Assembly (NCBI GenBank): GCA_017437045.1
Contig: JAFSBY010000002.1
Span: forward strand, 98,112 to 162,111
Reading direction: 5' to 3'
Length of the DNA stretch: 64,000 nucleotides
Source: Alistipes sp.
GTDB taxonomy: Bacteria; Bacteroidota; Bacteroidia; Bacteroidales; Rikenellaceae
Within the stretch, counting starts at the first letter, position 1. Every line of letters starts with the position of its first letter. A program made the position numbers and the translations under genes. The notes beneath the pieces were generated by a model. The model did no database searches. It was not told the DNA's origin and saw only the letters and a program-made list of their open reading frames with translations. This document shows positions 27,086 through 36,917 of the stretch, piece by piece.

Positions 27086-29926
27086 ATGATGAAAACCTTT
27101 CTTGGCGAAGTCGCCCAAACACTCTACGAACGCTATGGTGAGCAGATCAGCTCCTGCGAGATACTCTTTCCATCGCGTCGTGCCCGTCTCTTCTTTACGG
27201 AGGCGTTGGGTCGCCTGATCAAGACACCGCTCTGGCAACCGCAATGGCGATCGATGGATGAGCTGATGGAGCAGGTAAGTGGTCTGCGTCGGGGAGATCG
27301 GTTACGTTTGCTGACCGAATTGTATAAGTTGTACAGCACGTTTCATGACGAACCGTTCGATCGTTTCTACTTCTGGGGCGAGATGCTGCTCTCGGATTTC
27401 GATACGATCGACAAATATAACATCCCGGCCGACCAACTATTTCGCAATATCGAGGATATCAAGGAGATCGAGGCGGATATTTCCTACCTCACACCCCGCC
27501 AATTGCAGATTCTGAAGTTCTGGTCCTCGTTGGGGGCAGATGCCGATCTCTCGGTCGAGAAACAACGCTTTTTGGCCATCTGGCGGACGTTGTTACCGCT
27601 CTACGAGCAGTTCCGCGAACGGCTGCAATCGCTGGGCTTTGCTTATGGCGGTATGATCCAGCGGGAGGCGGCTCGGCGGATTCGTTCGGGTGCGTTTGCG
27701 TTCGAGGCCGATCGTCACTTTGTGGTGGCCGGTTTTAATGCCCTCTCGGCCTGCGAGAAGGAGCTGTTTCGGTGTATGCAGACGACGGCAAAGACCGATT
27801 TCTTCTGGGATTTCGATACCTATTACACCGCCCGCGAAGAGCAGGAGGCCGGTATGTTTGTCCGCGAAAATCAACAGCTCTTTCCGGCTGCTGCTCCCAT
27901 TTCGCACGAAGGGATGAGCCGTCCGAAACGGATGGCGGCCGTGGCTGCGGCCTCGAATGCCGTGCAGTGTAAATACGTAACGGAGATTCTGCGTCGTTGG
28001 GCAGCCGAAGGACCACTCAATAAGGAGACCGCGATTGTCCTCACCGACGAGGAGTTGCTCATGCCGCTCTTGTACAGCCTGCCGCCCGAGTTAGGCAAGG
28101 TGAATGTGACGATGGGTTATCCCTTGCAACAGACGCCGGCCTATACGCTTGTTGAACGCCTGATTGCCTTGCAGGCGCGCGGTCGTCGTCAGGGCGCGGG
28201 GTGGGCCTTCTATCATGCCGATGTGATGGGGCTATTGATGCACCCTTGTCTGCAGGGATGTTGTCCCGAGGAGCGCAAACAGCTCTGTTGGGAGATCGTT
28301 CAGGAGCGGCGGATTACGCTTGATACAGAACGACTATCCGTGGCCGAGCCGCTCGGTCAAATCTTCCGGCCAGCCGGCTCTTGGCAGGAGCTCTCCGATT
28401 GGTTGCAACAGTGTCTCATGTTGGCGGCCACACAGCCCATCGCCGAGCAAGAGCAAGCCCGCATGCGGGAGTATTTGGCTGTCACCTCCGAGGCGGTCAC
28501 AAAGTTGCGTAATTCGTTGGATGCTTGTGATATAGAGCTGACGGTCGAGATCTACACTTCGTTGCTGCGTCGCCACCTTCAGACGGTGCGTATCCCCTTC
28601 GAGGGCGAGCCGCTGGAGGGCATACAGGTGATGGGTATTTTGGAGACCCGAAACCTGGATTTTAAGCGGGTGATCATCCTCTCGATGACCGACGATAACT
28701 TCCCGGGCAATCTGATGGGTCAATCGTCGTTTATCCCCTATACGTTGCGTGCGGCTTACGATCTGCCGACTCCGGAACACCATGAGGGTGTCTATGCCTA
28801 CTATTTCTATCGCCTCATTCAGCGGGCCGAGGAGGTGCAGATGCTCTATTGCTCGCATGCCGATGACCGTTCGACTGGTGAGCCGAGCCGTTACATTCGC
28901 CAGCTCGATTACGAAAGCGGATTTACGGTGCAGCAGATCGATGTGGGTGTCGATGTGAATCTGACGGATGTAGAGCCGATTGAGGTGGTCAAAGATGCGG
29001 CGATCATGCGTCGTTTGGAACGCTACCTCGATCCTGAAAGTCCGGCAGCACTCTCACCCTCCTCGTTTGGTCGCTACGTCTCTTGTCCGTTGCGCTTCTA
29101 TTTCCATTCGGTGGCGCGGCTCAAGAGCGAAGAGGAGGTGAATGAAGAGTTGGATGCCCCGATGTTTGGCACGATCCTCCATGCTGCGGCTCAAGAGTTG
29201 TACGAGCAGGTCCTGCATGCGGCGCGTCCGGGTGAGTTGCTCCAGGCTATGGCGCGCTCGGGAGCTATTGCCAAAGCGGTGGAGCGGGCTATTGCTACCT
29301 ATTTCTTGCGCAAGGAGCAGGCCGAGGTGTCGGACTATACGGGCAACCTGCTGTTGGTGCGCGATGTGGTGATTCGCTACCTGAAGGAGTTGCTGCGTTT
29401 CGATGCCGAGCACGATGATTTTACGGTCGAGGGGTGTGAATGCGAGGTGGATTATGGATTCCCGTTGCTGTTGGGCGATCGTCAGGCGGTGGTGAAATTT
29501 GCCGGCAAGGTCGATCGTCTGGATCGGATGGAGGATGGATCGTTGCGCGTGGTCGATTTCAAGACCGGAAAGCCCCACTTGGCGTTTGCAGGCATCAAAC
29601 TTCTCTTCGAGGGAAAGGAGGAACAGCGGGTGGCCTATGTGCTGCAGACGCTGCTCTATTCCATGATGTTACACCATCGTCGCGGTTGTGAGGTGGTGCC
29701 GTCGCTCTACTATGTGCGTTCGCTGACCCAGCCGAACTATTCACCCTATTTTACAGATCGGGAGCGCAAGGAGCAGGGGGTGCCTTATACGGAGTATGCG
29801 GCCGAGTTTGAGCAGATGTTGGCGCGTAAACTGACCGAACTGTTCGATCCGGAGACGCCCTTCCGGCAGTGCGAAGATGTGAATGCGTGTGAGTATTGCG
29901 ATTTCCGGGTGATTTGCCGTCGTTGA
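27086..29926 (+). CDS. addB: AddB-like PD-(D/E)xK nuclease
   Basis: 946 residues from ATG 27086 (MMKTFLGEVAQTLYERYG); the upstream extension is AT-rich and unlike the family. N-terminal helicase-like region without a Walker A (ILFPSRRARLFF), a central degenerate helicase, and a C-terminal nuclease domain: SPSSFGRYVSCPLRFYF, GTILHAAAQELYE, and VVDFKTGKP with the catalytic Asp and Lys. Four cysteines placed as in the AddB iron-sulfur cluster are present: one in SCPLRFYF and three in CEYCDFRVIC at the C-terminus. It is divergent from the AddA-like gene across about 105 bases. Confidence 0.88.
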   Translation: MMKTFLGEVAQTLYERYGEQISSCEILFPSRRARLFFTEALGRLIKTPLWQPQWRSMDELMEQVSGLRRGDRLRLLTELYKLYSTFHDEPFDRFYFWGEMLLSDFDTIDKYNIPADQLFRNIEDIKEIEADISYLTPRQLQILKFWSSLGADADLSVEKQRFLAIWRTLLPLYEQFRERLQSLGFAYGGMIQREAARRIRSGAFAFEADRHFVVAGFNALSACEKELFRCMQTTAKTDFFWDFDTYYTAREEQEAGMFVRENQQLFPAAAPISHEGMSRPKRMAAVAAASNAVQCKYVTEILRRWAAEGPLNKETAIVLTDEELLMPLLYSLPPELGKVNVTMGYPLQQTPAYTLVERLIALQARGRRQGAGWAFYHADVMGLLMHPCLQGCCPEERKQLCWEIVQERRITLDTERLSVAEPLGQIFRPAGSWQELSDWLQQCLMLAATQPIAEQEQARMREYLAVTSEAVTKLRNSLDACDIELTVEIYTSLLRRHLQTVRIPFEGEPLEGIQVMGILETRNLDFKRVIILSMTDDNFPGNLMGQSSFIPYTLRAAYDLPTPEHHEGVYAYYFYRLIQRAEEVQMLYCSHADDRSTGEPSRYIRQLDYESGFTVQQIDVGVDVNLTDVEPIEVVKDAAIMRRLERYLDPESPAALSPSSFGRYVSCPLRFYFHSVARLKSEEEVNEELDAPMFGTILHAAAQELYEQVLHAARPGELLQAMARSGAIAKAVERAIATYFLRKEQAEVSDYTGNLLLVRDVVIRYLKELLRFDAEHDDFTVEGCECEVDYGFPLLLGDRQAVVKFAGKVDRLDRMEDGSLRVVDFKTGKPHLAFAGIKLLFEGKEEQRVAYVLQTLLYSMMLHHRRGCEVVPSLYYVRSLTQPNYSPYFTDRERKEQGVPYTEYAAEFEQMLARKLTELFDPETPFRQCEDVNACEYCDFRVICRR

Positions 29927-29934
29927 TAGCGCAC

Positions 29935-30495
29935 TTAATCGTCAAACTGAATGCGCATGTAGGCGGCTCCGGAGGCCTTGGCGGCAGCCAATCCTACGGC
30001 TGAATCCTCGAAGATGAGCGTCTCTTGCGGGGTGCAACCTTCGCGGTGCATGACCTCCAAAAAACAGTCGGGTGCCGGCTTCGGATGTTCGATCTCCAAG
30101 CCGGTGAGGATGCCATCGACGCCACCCTCCAAACCGAGGTGGTGCATGGCATTTTCGATGTTGGCACGCGATCCGGTCGAGACGATCCAAACACGGCCAC
30201 CCGTGCGTCGAAAATCCTGACAAAGTTGCCATAACCCTTCGTTGAGCCGCAGGGAGTCGAAATAGTCGGGGTAGAGGGCTATTTTGCGCAGGCGCAATGT
30301 TTCGCGTTGGGTCGGATCGTCGATGCCGATGGCGGTCAAAAATTCCCGACAACGCATGCCAAACCAACGGTCGAGGTACTCCTGCTCCTGCATCGGAATC
30401 CCCACCTCGGCCAGGGTCTGAATATAGGCTTGTGCATTGGCACGACGCGTATCGACCAATGTGCCGTCAAAATCGAGTAAAATCAGTTTGATCAT
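29935..30495 (-). CDS. HAD phosphatase, beta-phosphoglucomutase-like
   Basis: 186 residues with LLDFDGTLVDTRRA (nucleophile Asp9 and acid/base Asp11), a helical cap, STGSRANIENA (motif II), HPKPAPDCF (Lys) and LIFEDSAVGLAAAKASG (motif IV). A sugar-phosphate phosphatase or mutase; substrate unknown. It converges on the addB-like gene with an eight-base gap and follows an M23 peptidase gene by 14 bases. Confidence 0.88.
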   Translation of the reverse strand: MIKLILLDFDGTLVDTRRANAQAYIQTLAEVGIPMQEQEYLDRWFGMRCREFLTAIGIDDPTQRETLRLRKIALYPDYFDSLRLNEGLWQLCQDFRRTGGRVWIVSTGSRANIENAMHHLGLEGGVDGILTGLEIEHPKPAPDCFLEVMHREGCTPQETLIFEDSAVGLAAAKASGAAYMRIQFDD

Positions 30496-30509
30496 ACCGT
30501 TGCAAAGCG

Positions 30510-31466
30510 TTAGTCGAAGGCCTGCATGCCGGTTTGGGCAATGCGCATCAGTCGTTTGTACTCCGAAGGGGTCAATTCCATGAAGAAATAGTGAATCGGA
30601 TCGACCCGCATGCCGTTGAGTCGCACCTCATAATGCAGGTGGGGAGCTAACGAAAGACCCGAATCACCCGAGAGTGCAATGATGTCGCCACGATGTACGC
30701 GTTGCCCCTTGCGCACCGAGATTTGTGAGAGGTGGCTGTAGGAGGTCTCGTAGCCATTGCCGTGGTCGATGACCACCGTGTTGCCCGAGGTGGAGTTGCG
30801 GCGAGCCACCTCGCGTACCACACCGTCGGCCGTAGCAAAGACTCGCGATCCTTCGGGAATGGCGTAATCGACCCCCTGATGCGACTGCAAGGTCTTGTAG
30901 AAGGGGTGGATACGCATGCCGTATGAGGTGGTCAAGAGCGAAAGTTGCTTGTTGATGACCGGCTGAATCGACGGAATGTGGTCGCACGCCTCGCCCTGCT
31001 TGGTCAGCTGCTCGTGCAGCAGGTGGTAGCTTTCGTTGAGTTGTACCATGTGCTGCTCCAAAGCTCGAACACGATTGCGCAGATCGCGCTTTAGTTGCCG
31101 CGTGGAACTGTTGAACAACGCCTCGTAGGTGGCATAGCGTTGTTCTTCGTACTCGGCATCGAAATCGTAGGGATCGGACTCGAAAAGGGAGCGGAAGATG
31201 GCGCGATCGCGTGCCGAGAGGTTGTCGAGCACCATCATCAGCGTGTCGTAACGGTTGGTCAAGTCTTCATACTCCTTGCGCAGCCGATCCGTCTCGTGCT
31301 TCATTTCGTATTCGATCGGCGTATCGAAGAAGATCGAGAAGGCGACGTAGTAGAGCACGGCAGCACCCATCCATACCATCAGCGATACGAACAGACGTAA
31401 CAATTGCTTGCCGGGCCGCTTGCGGGACGGGACAGTTGGCTGGTTTTTATGGTTCGTTTTTGCCAT
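30510..31466 (-). CDS. M23-family peptidoglycan endopeptidase
   Basis: 318 residues from ATG 31466, four bases after the upstream gene ends; a Met six codons earlier would overlap it. Cytoplasmic Lys-rich start, one membrane helix (LLRLFVSLMVWMGAAVLYYVAF), a coiled coil of about 110 residues (TDRLRKEYEDLTNRYDTL) and a C-terminal LytM domain with GMRIHPFYKTLQSHQGVDYA and HLHYEV, the zinc ligands. It would cut peptide cross-links during cell growth or division. It is a tandem paralogue of the next gene upstream. Confidence 0.9.
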   Translation of the reverse strand: MAKTNHKNQPTVPSRKRPGKQLLRLFVSLMVWMGAAVLYYVAFSIFFDTPIEYEMKHETDRLRKEYEDLTNRYDTLMMVLDNLSARDRAIFRSLFESDPYDFDAEYEEQRYATYEALFNSSTRQLKRDLRNRVRALEQHMVQLNESYHLLHEQLTKQGEACDHIPSIQPVINKQLSLLTTSYGMRIHPFYKTLQSHQGVDYAIPEGSRVFATADGVVREVARRNSTSGNTVVIDHGNGYETSYSHLSQISVRKGQRVHRGDIIALSGDSGLSLAPHLHYEVRLNGMRVDPIHYFFMELTPSEYKRLMRIAQTGMQAFD

Positions 31467-31470
31467 CGTA

Positions 31471-32478
31471 TCAGAGTGATTCAAATTGGGTATTATCCTG
31501 CATAGCCTCCATCAGACGCTCGTACTCCTCCTCGGTGATCTTGCTGTTGAAGTAATTGACCGGATTGACCGTGTGTCCTTTGTAGAGCACCTCGTAATGC
31601 AGGTGTGATGAGGTGGATCGCCCTGTGTTGCCGACCGTGCCGATGATATCTCCACGACGCACCGTATCGCCCTGTTTGACAAAGACTTCGTGCATGTGTG
31701 CATAGCGCGTTTTGTAGCCAAAACCATGGTTGAGCAGCACCTGGCGACCATAGCCGCCGTTGAACCCTCCACGGTTGGTCATCTCGACCACTGCATCGCC
31801 CGTAGCGTAGATCGGCGTACCGCGCTGGGCTCCCAAATCGACCCCTTTGTGGGGCATGATCCGCTTGAGGATGGGGTGGAAACGACGCGGGTTGTAGGCA
31901 CCGATGCCGTTGCGCAGCTTGGTGCGGTCGATGGGCCAAATGGCGGGAATCGACGAAGCCATCTGCTCTTTGCTCTTCGAGAGGGGCGTCAGTTCGTCGA
32001 ACGAGAGCGACTCCTCGTAGATCGACCGAGCCAATTGATCGAGTTGCTTCCAGGTGGGGATCATCAGGCGGGCAAAGGGATCGTCGGCCATCGGGGCATA
32101 TTTCTCGTCGGGATAAGGCTGACGAATGCCGGCAATGGCGAGCGTATCGGCCGAGAAGAGGGTACGATAGACGTGGTTGTCGCGGTGGCGAATCTCGTCG
32201 GTGCGTCGCTGGGCCGTGCGGATGCGATCCTGCAAGATGCGGTATTTGAGCATCAACTCGCGGTTGTCGCGGTTGATTTTGTACATCTTGGGTGTCAGAA
32301 AAAAGTTGGAGAAGAGGACATTGATGACCGCTACGACGATAAATCCGATGAGCAGTTTGCGGATCAGGCGATAGGCACGCAGGCGCAGCGTGATGCCTCG
32401 CTCAACACCTTGTGAGGCGTTCTCGAGGGGCGAAATGGGCTGCTGCGGCTCCTTGGCCGGTGCTTTTTGGCTCTTCAT
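31471..32478 (-). CDS. M23-family peptidoglycan endopeptidase
   Basis: 335 residues. Basic N-terminus, one membrane helix near 37-60 (LLIGFIVVAVINVLFSNFFL), a charged coiled-coil region and a LytM domain with HPILKRIMPHKGVDLGA and HLHYEV carrying the zinc ligands. First gene of a pair of similar peptidases, transcribed away from alaS; the arrangement M23 gene divergent from alaS is common in Bacteroidota. Both genes lie upstream of the HAD phosphatase on the same strand. Confidence 0.9.
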   Translation of the reverse strand: MKSQKAPAKEPQQPISPLENASQGVERGITLRLRAYRLIRKLLIGFIVVAVINVLFSNFFLTPKMYKINRDNRELMLKYRILQDRIRTAQRRTDEIRHRDNHVYRTLFSADTLAIAGIRQPYPDEKYAPMADDPFARLMIPTWKQLDQLARSIYEESLSFDELTPLSKSKEQMASSIPAIWPIDRTKLRNGIGAYNPRRFHPILKRIMPHKGVDLGAQRGTPIYATGDAVVEMTNRGGFNGGYGRQVLLNHGFGYKTRYAHMHEVFVKQGDTVRRGDIIGTVGNTGRSTSSHLHYEVLYKGHTVNPVNYFNSKITEEEYERLMEAMQDNTQFESL

Positions 32479-32504
32479 CCGAAAAAACTCATCTAATTAT
32501 GGTG

Positions 32505-32512
32505 CAAATTTA
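32505..32512 (-). promoter_or_regulatory. -7 box of the M23 gene pair
   Basis: Minus strand TAAATTTG, 26 bases before the start at 32478. Confidence 0.6.
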
Positions 32513-32524
32513 GCGTAATTTGTG

Positions 32525-32532
32525 TAAATTTG
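32525..32532 (+). promoter_or_regulatory. -7 box of alaS
   Basis: TAAATTTG, 77 bases before ATG 32610; back to back with the promoter of the divergent M23 gene. Confidence 0.6.
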
Positions 32533-32609
32533 CAACCCGAAAATGCGCTCCTGTAAAAAGGGGCACGCCGAACAAACGCAACGAAATTAAAAAATAATAT
32601 ACAAAAGCT

Positions 32610-35231
32610 ATGGAATCGAGTAAAATTCGCCAGGCCTTTTTAGACTTCTTTGCCTCGAAGGAGCATGCTATTGTTCCGTCGGCTCCGATGGTCGTAAAGG
32701 GCGACCCGACGTTGATGTTTACCAATGCCGGTATGAACCAGTTTAAGGATATCTTTCTGGGCAACGCTCCGCGTAAATATCCCCGTGCGGCCGATACGCA
32801 GAAGTGTCTGCGCGTGTCGGGTAAGCACAACGACTTGGAGGAGGTAGGTCACGATACCTATCACCACACGATGTTCGAGATGCTCGGTAACTGGTCCTAT
32901 GGCGATTACTTCAAGAAGGAGGCGATCGAGTGGGCTTGGGAGCTGTTGCACGATGTCTATAAGCTGCCTGCCGATCGCATGTATGCCACCGTATTCGAGG
33001 GTTCGGAGGAGGATGGCGTACCGTTCGATCAGGAGGCCTACGACTATTGGTTGCAGTTCCTGCCGGCCGACCACATCATCCGTGGCAACAAGCACGACAA
33101 CTTCTGGGAGATGGGCGAGACGGGTCCCTGCGGTCCCTGCTCGGAGATTCACTTCGATCTGCGCGATGTGGCGGAGATCGCTGCCAAGCCGGGTCGTGAG
33201 ATGGTCAATATGGGCCATCCGCAGGTGATTGAGATCTGGAACCTGGTCTTCATGCAGTTCAACCGCAAGGCCAACGGCTCGTTGGAGGAGCTGCCGGCCC
33301 GCAACGTCGATACGGGTATGGGCTTCGAGCGTCTTTGCATGGTGATGCAGGGCAAGAAGTCGAACTACGATACGGATGTCTTCCAGCCGACGATTCAGCG
33401 CATTGCTGAGTTCTCGGGTAAACAGTATGGCGTGGATGAGAAGTGCGATGTGGCGATGCGTGTGATTGCCGACCACCTGCGTGCTATCTCGTTCTCGATT
33501 GCCGATGGCCAGCTTCCCTCGAACGTGAAGGCCGGTTATGTGATTCGCCGCATCTTGCGTCGTGCCGTGCGCTATGGCTACACCTACCTCGGTTTCAATG
33601 AGCCGATGTTGTGCAAGCTGGTGCCGGTGTTGGTGGCACAGATGGGTGAGCAGTTTCCCGAGCTGAAGGCTCAGCAGACCCTGATCGAGAAGGTGATCGA
33701 GGAGGAGGAGGCTTCGTTCCTGCGTACGCTGGCTACGGGTATCAACCTCTTGGATGGTGTGATTGCCCGCACGAAGAAGGAGGGCAAGGAGCTCATTTCG
33801 GGCAAGGATGCCTTTGTGCTCTACGATACGTTCGGATTCCCGATCGACCTCACGGAGCTGATTGCACGTGAGCAGGGCGTAGGTGTGGATCTGGAGGCCT
33901 TCGAGGGCGAATTGCAGGCCCAGAAGGCGCGTTCGCGCAATGCTGCCCAGGTCGATACGGACGACTGGGTGGAGCTCTTCCCGCTGCCCCAGAGCGAATT
34001 TACGGGCTACGATACGCTGACCGACGCGGTGCGTATTGCGCGCTATCGTCGTGTTACGTCGAAGGGTAAGACGACCTATCAGCTCGTCTTCGATAAGACG
34101 CCGTTCTATGGCAACTCGGGTGGTCAGATGGGCGATACGGGTTACATCGAGAGCGCGAACGAGCGCGTCGAGATCGTCGCTACGGAGAAGGAGAACGGTC
34201 TGATTATCCACATCGTCACGACCTTGCCGGAGAATCCCGAAGCGCAGTTTACGGCTGTTGTGCAGCCCGAGAAGCGTCAGTCGTCGGCCAACAACCATAC
34301 GGCAACGCACCTTTTGCATGAGGCTTTACGTACGGTGTTGGGCGAGCATGTTGAGCAGAAGGGTTCGCTCGTAACGCCCGACTCGCTGCGTTTCGACTTC
34401 TCGCACTTCCAGAAGGTTACGCCCGAGGAGTTGCGTCAGGTGGAGCGTCTGGTGAACCAGGCGATCCGTCAGAACCGTCCGTTGGAGGAGAACCGCGAGG
34501 CTACGAAGGAGGAGGCCGAGGCTGCCGGTGCCATGATGCTCTTTGGTGAGAAATATGGCGACAAGGTGCGTATGATCAAGTTTGGCTCGTCGGTAGAGTT
34601 GTGTGGTGGTACCCATACGGCTGCTACGGGTACGATCGGTCTGTTCAAGATCCTCTCCGAGGGTGCCATCTCGGCCGGTGTACGTCGTATCGAGGCTGTG
34701 ACCGGCGAGAAGGCTGAGAATATGCTCTATGCCGTGCAGGATACGTTGCAGAATTTGAGCGAGTCGCTGCACAATTCGCAGGTGATGCAGGCCGTGCAGA
34801 AGATGATCGAGAGCAACGAGGCCCTCTCGAAGGAGGTCGAGGAGATGCGCAAGGAGCAGATCAAGCAGGTTGCCGATCGCTTCTTCGCTACGCTCGAGGA
34901 GCAGGATGGCGTCCAGCTGGTACGTGCCGTGCTGCCGCGTCGTGCCGATTTCGTGAAGGATTTGGCCTATAATTTGAAGGCTCGTGCGCCGAAGTTGGTC
35001 TTCGTGGTCGGTGTGGTCAATGAGGGTAAGCCCAATCTGACGATCATGCTTGGTGACGAGATTGCTGCCCGAGGCGTGAATGCCGGACAGGTGATCCGCG
35101 AGGCTGCCAAGCTCATGCAGGGCGGTGGTGGCGGTCAGCCCTTCTTCGCTACGGCCGGTGGTAAGAACCCCGACGGCCTGCAGGCTGCCATGGATAAGGC
35201 TGTAGAGCTGATTCTGGCACAAATTAAGTAA
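32610..35231 (+). CDS. alaS: Alanyl-tRNA synthetase
   Basis: 873 residues. Class II catalytic core from the N-terminus ([32 protein letters not shown]), the editing domain zinc site [11 protein letters not shown] with CGGTH further on, and the C-terminal C-Ala domain ending in [20 protein letters not shown]. All key residues are visible; full length for the family. gpmI begins 26 bases downstream. Confidence 0.98.
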   Translation: MESSKIRQAFLDFFASKEHAIVPSAPMVVKGDPTLMFTNAGMNQFKDIFLGNAPRKYPRAADTQKCLRVSGKHNDLEEVGHDTYHHTMFEMLGNWSYGDYFKKEAIEWAWELLHDVYKLPADRMYATVFEGSEEDGVPFDQEAYDYWLQFLPADHIIRGNKHDNFWEMGETGPCGPCSEIHFDLRDVAEIAAKPGREMVNMGHPQVIEIWNLVFMQFNRKANGSLEELPARNVDTGMGFERLCMVMQGKKSNYDTDVFQPTIQRIAEFSGKQYGVDEKCDVAMRVIADHLRAISFSIADGQLPSNVKAGYVIRRILRRAVRYGYTYLGFNEPMLCKLVPVLVAQMGEQFPELKAQQTLIEKVIEEEEASFLRTLATGINLLDGVIARTKKEGKELISGKDAFVLYDTFGFPIDLTELIAREQGVGVDLEAFEGELQAQKARSRNAAQVDTDDWVELFPLPQSEFTGYDTLTDAVRIARYRRVTSKGKTTYQLVFDKTPFYGNSGGQMGDTGYIESANERVEIVATEKENGLIIHIVTTLPENPEAQFTAVVQPEKRQSSANNHTATHLLHEALRTVLGEHVEQKGSLVTPDSLRFDFSHFQKVTPEELRQVERLVNQAIRQNRPLEENREATKEEAEAAGAMMLFGEKYGDKVRMIKFGSSVELCGGTHTAATGTIGLFKILSEGAISAGVRRIEAVTGEKAENMLYAVQDTLQNLSESLHNSQVMQAVQKMIESNEALSKEVEEMRKEQIKQVADRFFATLEEQDGVQLVRAVLPRRADFVKDLAYNLKARAPKLVFVVGVVNEGKPNLTIMLGDEIAARGVNAGQVIREAAKLMQGGGGGQPFFATAGGKNPDGLQAAMDKAVELILAQIK

Positions 35232-35257
35232 TGAACGAATTAAAACAAGCTAATAAA

Positions 35258-36784
35258 ATGGCAAACAAAGTATTACTGATGATCCTTGATGGCTGGGGTA
35301 ACGGCCATAAGGATAAGGCTGATGTGATTGCTGCGGTGCATCCTCCCTATATCTCGAAGATGACCGAGCAGTATCCCCATGCCGAGCTGCGCACCGATGG
35401 TGAGAATGTAGGTCTGCCGGAGGGTCAGATGGGTAACTCGGAGGTGGGTCACCTCAATATCGGTGCGGGTCGTGTGGTCTACCAAGATTTGGTGAAGATC
35501 AACCGTGCCTGCCGCGACAATTCGATTCTGCAGAACAAGGAGGTAGCTGCTGCCTTTGCCCATGCCAAGGAGCAGGGTGTTGCGGTGCACCTGATGGGTC
35601 TGACCTCGGATGGTGGTGTGCACTCGTCGTTGGAGCACCTCTTCAAGCTGATTGATATTGCCAAGGAGTATGGCATTGCCGAGACCTATGCACACTGCTT
35701 CATGGATGGTCGTGATACCGACCCGCGCAGTGGTAAGGGCTTCATCGAGCAGTTGGAGCAGCACATGGCCGCTTCGACGGGCCAGATTGCCACGATCATT
35801 GGTCGTTATTATGCCATGGATCGTGACAAGCGTTGGGAGCGTGTGAAGGTGGCCTACGATGCACTCGTGGAGGGTGTAGGTGAGCCTTCGACCGATATGG
35901 TTGCTGCCGTGCAGGCATCGTACGATCAGGAGGTGACCGACGAGTTCATCAAGCCGATCGTGCGTGTCGATGGCGAGGGTAACCCCGTAGGTCTGATTCG
36001 CCCGAACGATGTGGTGATCTTCTTCAACTACCGTAACGACCGCGCCAAGGAGCTGACGATTGTCCTCACGCAGGAGGATATGCCGGCCGAGGGTATGCAC
36101 ACCATGCCGCTCTACTACTGCTGCATGACCCCCTATGATGCAAAATTCGAGGGGCTGCATATCCTCTTCGATAAGGAGAATGTGCAGAATACGATCGGTG
36201 AGTGGGTGGCCAAGCAGGGCTTGAACCAGCTGCGCATTGCCGAGACGGAGAAATATGCCCACGTGACCTTCTTCCTCAATGGTGGTCGCGAGGAGAAGTT
36301 CGAGGGCGAAGAGCGCATCTTGGTGGCTTCGCCGAAGGTGGCAACCTACGACCTGCAACCCGAAATGTCGGCTCCCGAGGTGGCCGATAAGTTGGTCGAG
36401 GCACTCGATACGCAGCGTTTTGACTTCGTCTGCTTGAACTTCGCCAATGGCGACATGGTGGGCCATACGGGTGTTTATGAGGCAATCGTAACGGCTGTAA
36501 AGGCGGTAGATCAGTGCGTGGAGAAGGTCGTCGAGGCTGCCAAGCGCAATGGCTACGAGGTGGTGCAGATTGCTGACCACGGAAATGCCGACAACGCAGT
36601 TAATGCCGATGGCTCGCCCAATACGGCACACTCGCTCAATCCGGTACCCATTGTCGTGGTTTCGGATCGTGTGAAGGCCGTGCATGACGGTATTTTGGCC
36701 GATGTGGCCCCGACGGTGTTGGAGCTGATGGGGCTGGAAAAACCGGCCGAAATGAGCGGCAAGTCGCTGGTCGAGTTGAAATAG
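35258..36784 (+). CDS. gpmI: 2,3-bisphosphoglycerate-independent phosphoglycerate mutase
   Basis: 508 residues from ATG 35258 ([16 protein letters not shown]), preceded by an A-rich stretch; a Met nine codons earlier overlaps the alaS stop and adds a non-homologous leader. MILDGWG carries the first metal-binding Asp and [14 protein letters not shown] the phosphorylated Ser. Later metal ligands lie in [12 protein letters not shown] and IADHGNADN. Mn2+-dependent glycolytic enzyme. Ends at a strong terminator. Confidence 0.96.
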   Translation: MANKVLLMILDGWGNGHKDKADVIAAVHPPYISKMTEQYPHAELRTDGENVGLPEGQMGNSEVGHLNIGAGRVVYQDLVKINRACRDNSILQNKEVAAAFAHAKEQGVAVHLMGLTSDGGVHSSLEHLFKLIDIAKEYGIAETYAHCFMDGRDTDPRSGKGFIEQLEQHMAASTGQIATIIGRYYAMDRDKRWERVKVAYDALVEGVGEPSTDMVAAVQASYDQEVTDEFIKPIVRVDGEGNPVGLIRPNDVVIFFNYRNDRAKELTIVLTQEDMPAEGMHTMPLYYCCMTPYDAKFEGLHILFDKENVQNTIGEWVAKQGLNQLRIAETEKYAHVTFFLNGGREEKFEGEERILVASPKVATYDLQPEMSAPEVADKLVEALDTQRFDFVCLNFANGDMVGHTGVYEAIVTAVKAVDQCVEKVVEAAKRNGYEVVQIADHGNADNAVNADGSPNTAHSLNPVPIVVVSDRVKAVHDGILADVAPTVLELMGLEKPAEMSGKSLVELK

Positions 36785-36861
36785 TGCTATAAATCCGTCC
36801 GACGGGCGGTTGTTGTATGACGCTTGATGCACAAACCGCGTGATGCAACTTTAGAGCAAAG

Positions 36862-36899
36862 GAGCGTGTCCAATATGGTGTGGACACGCTCTTTTTTTT
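36862..36899 (+). terminator. Rho-independent terminator of gpmI
   Basis: GAGCGTGTCCA and TGGACACGCTC around a short loop, then eight T. Confidence 0.9.
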
Positions 36900-36917
36900 C
36901 GATGCGATAGAGGGCCT

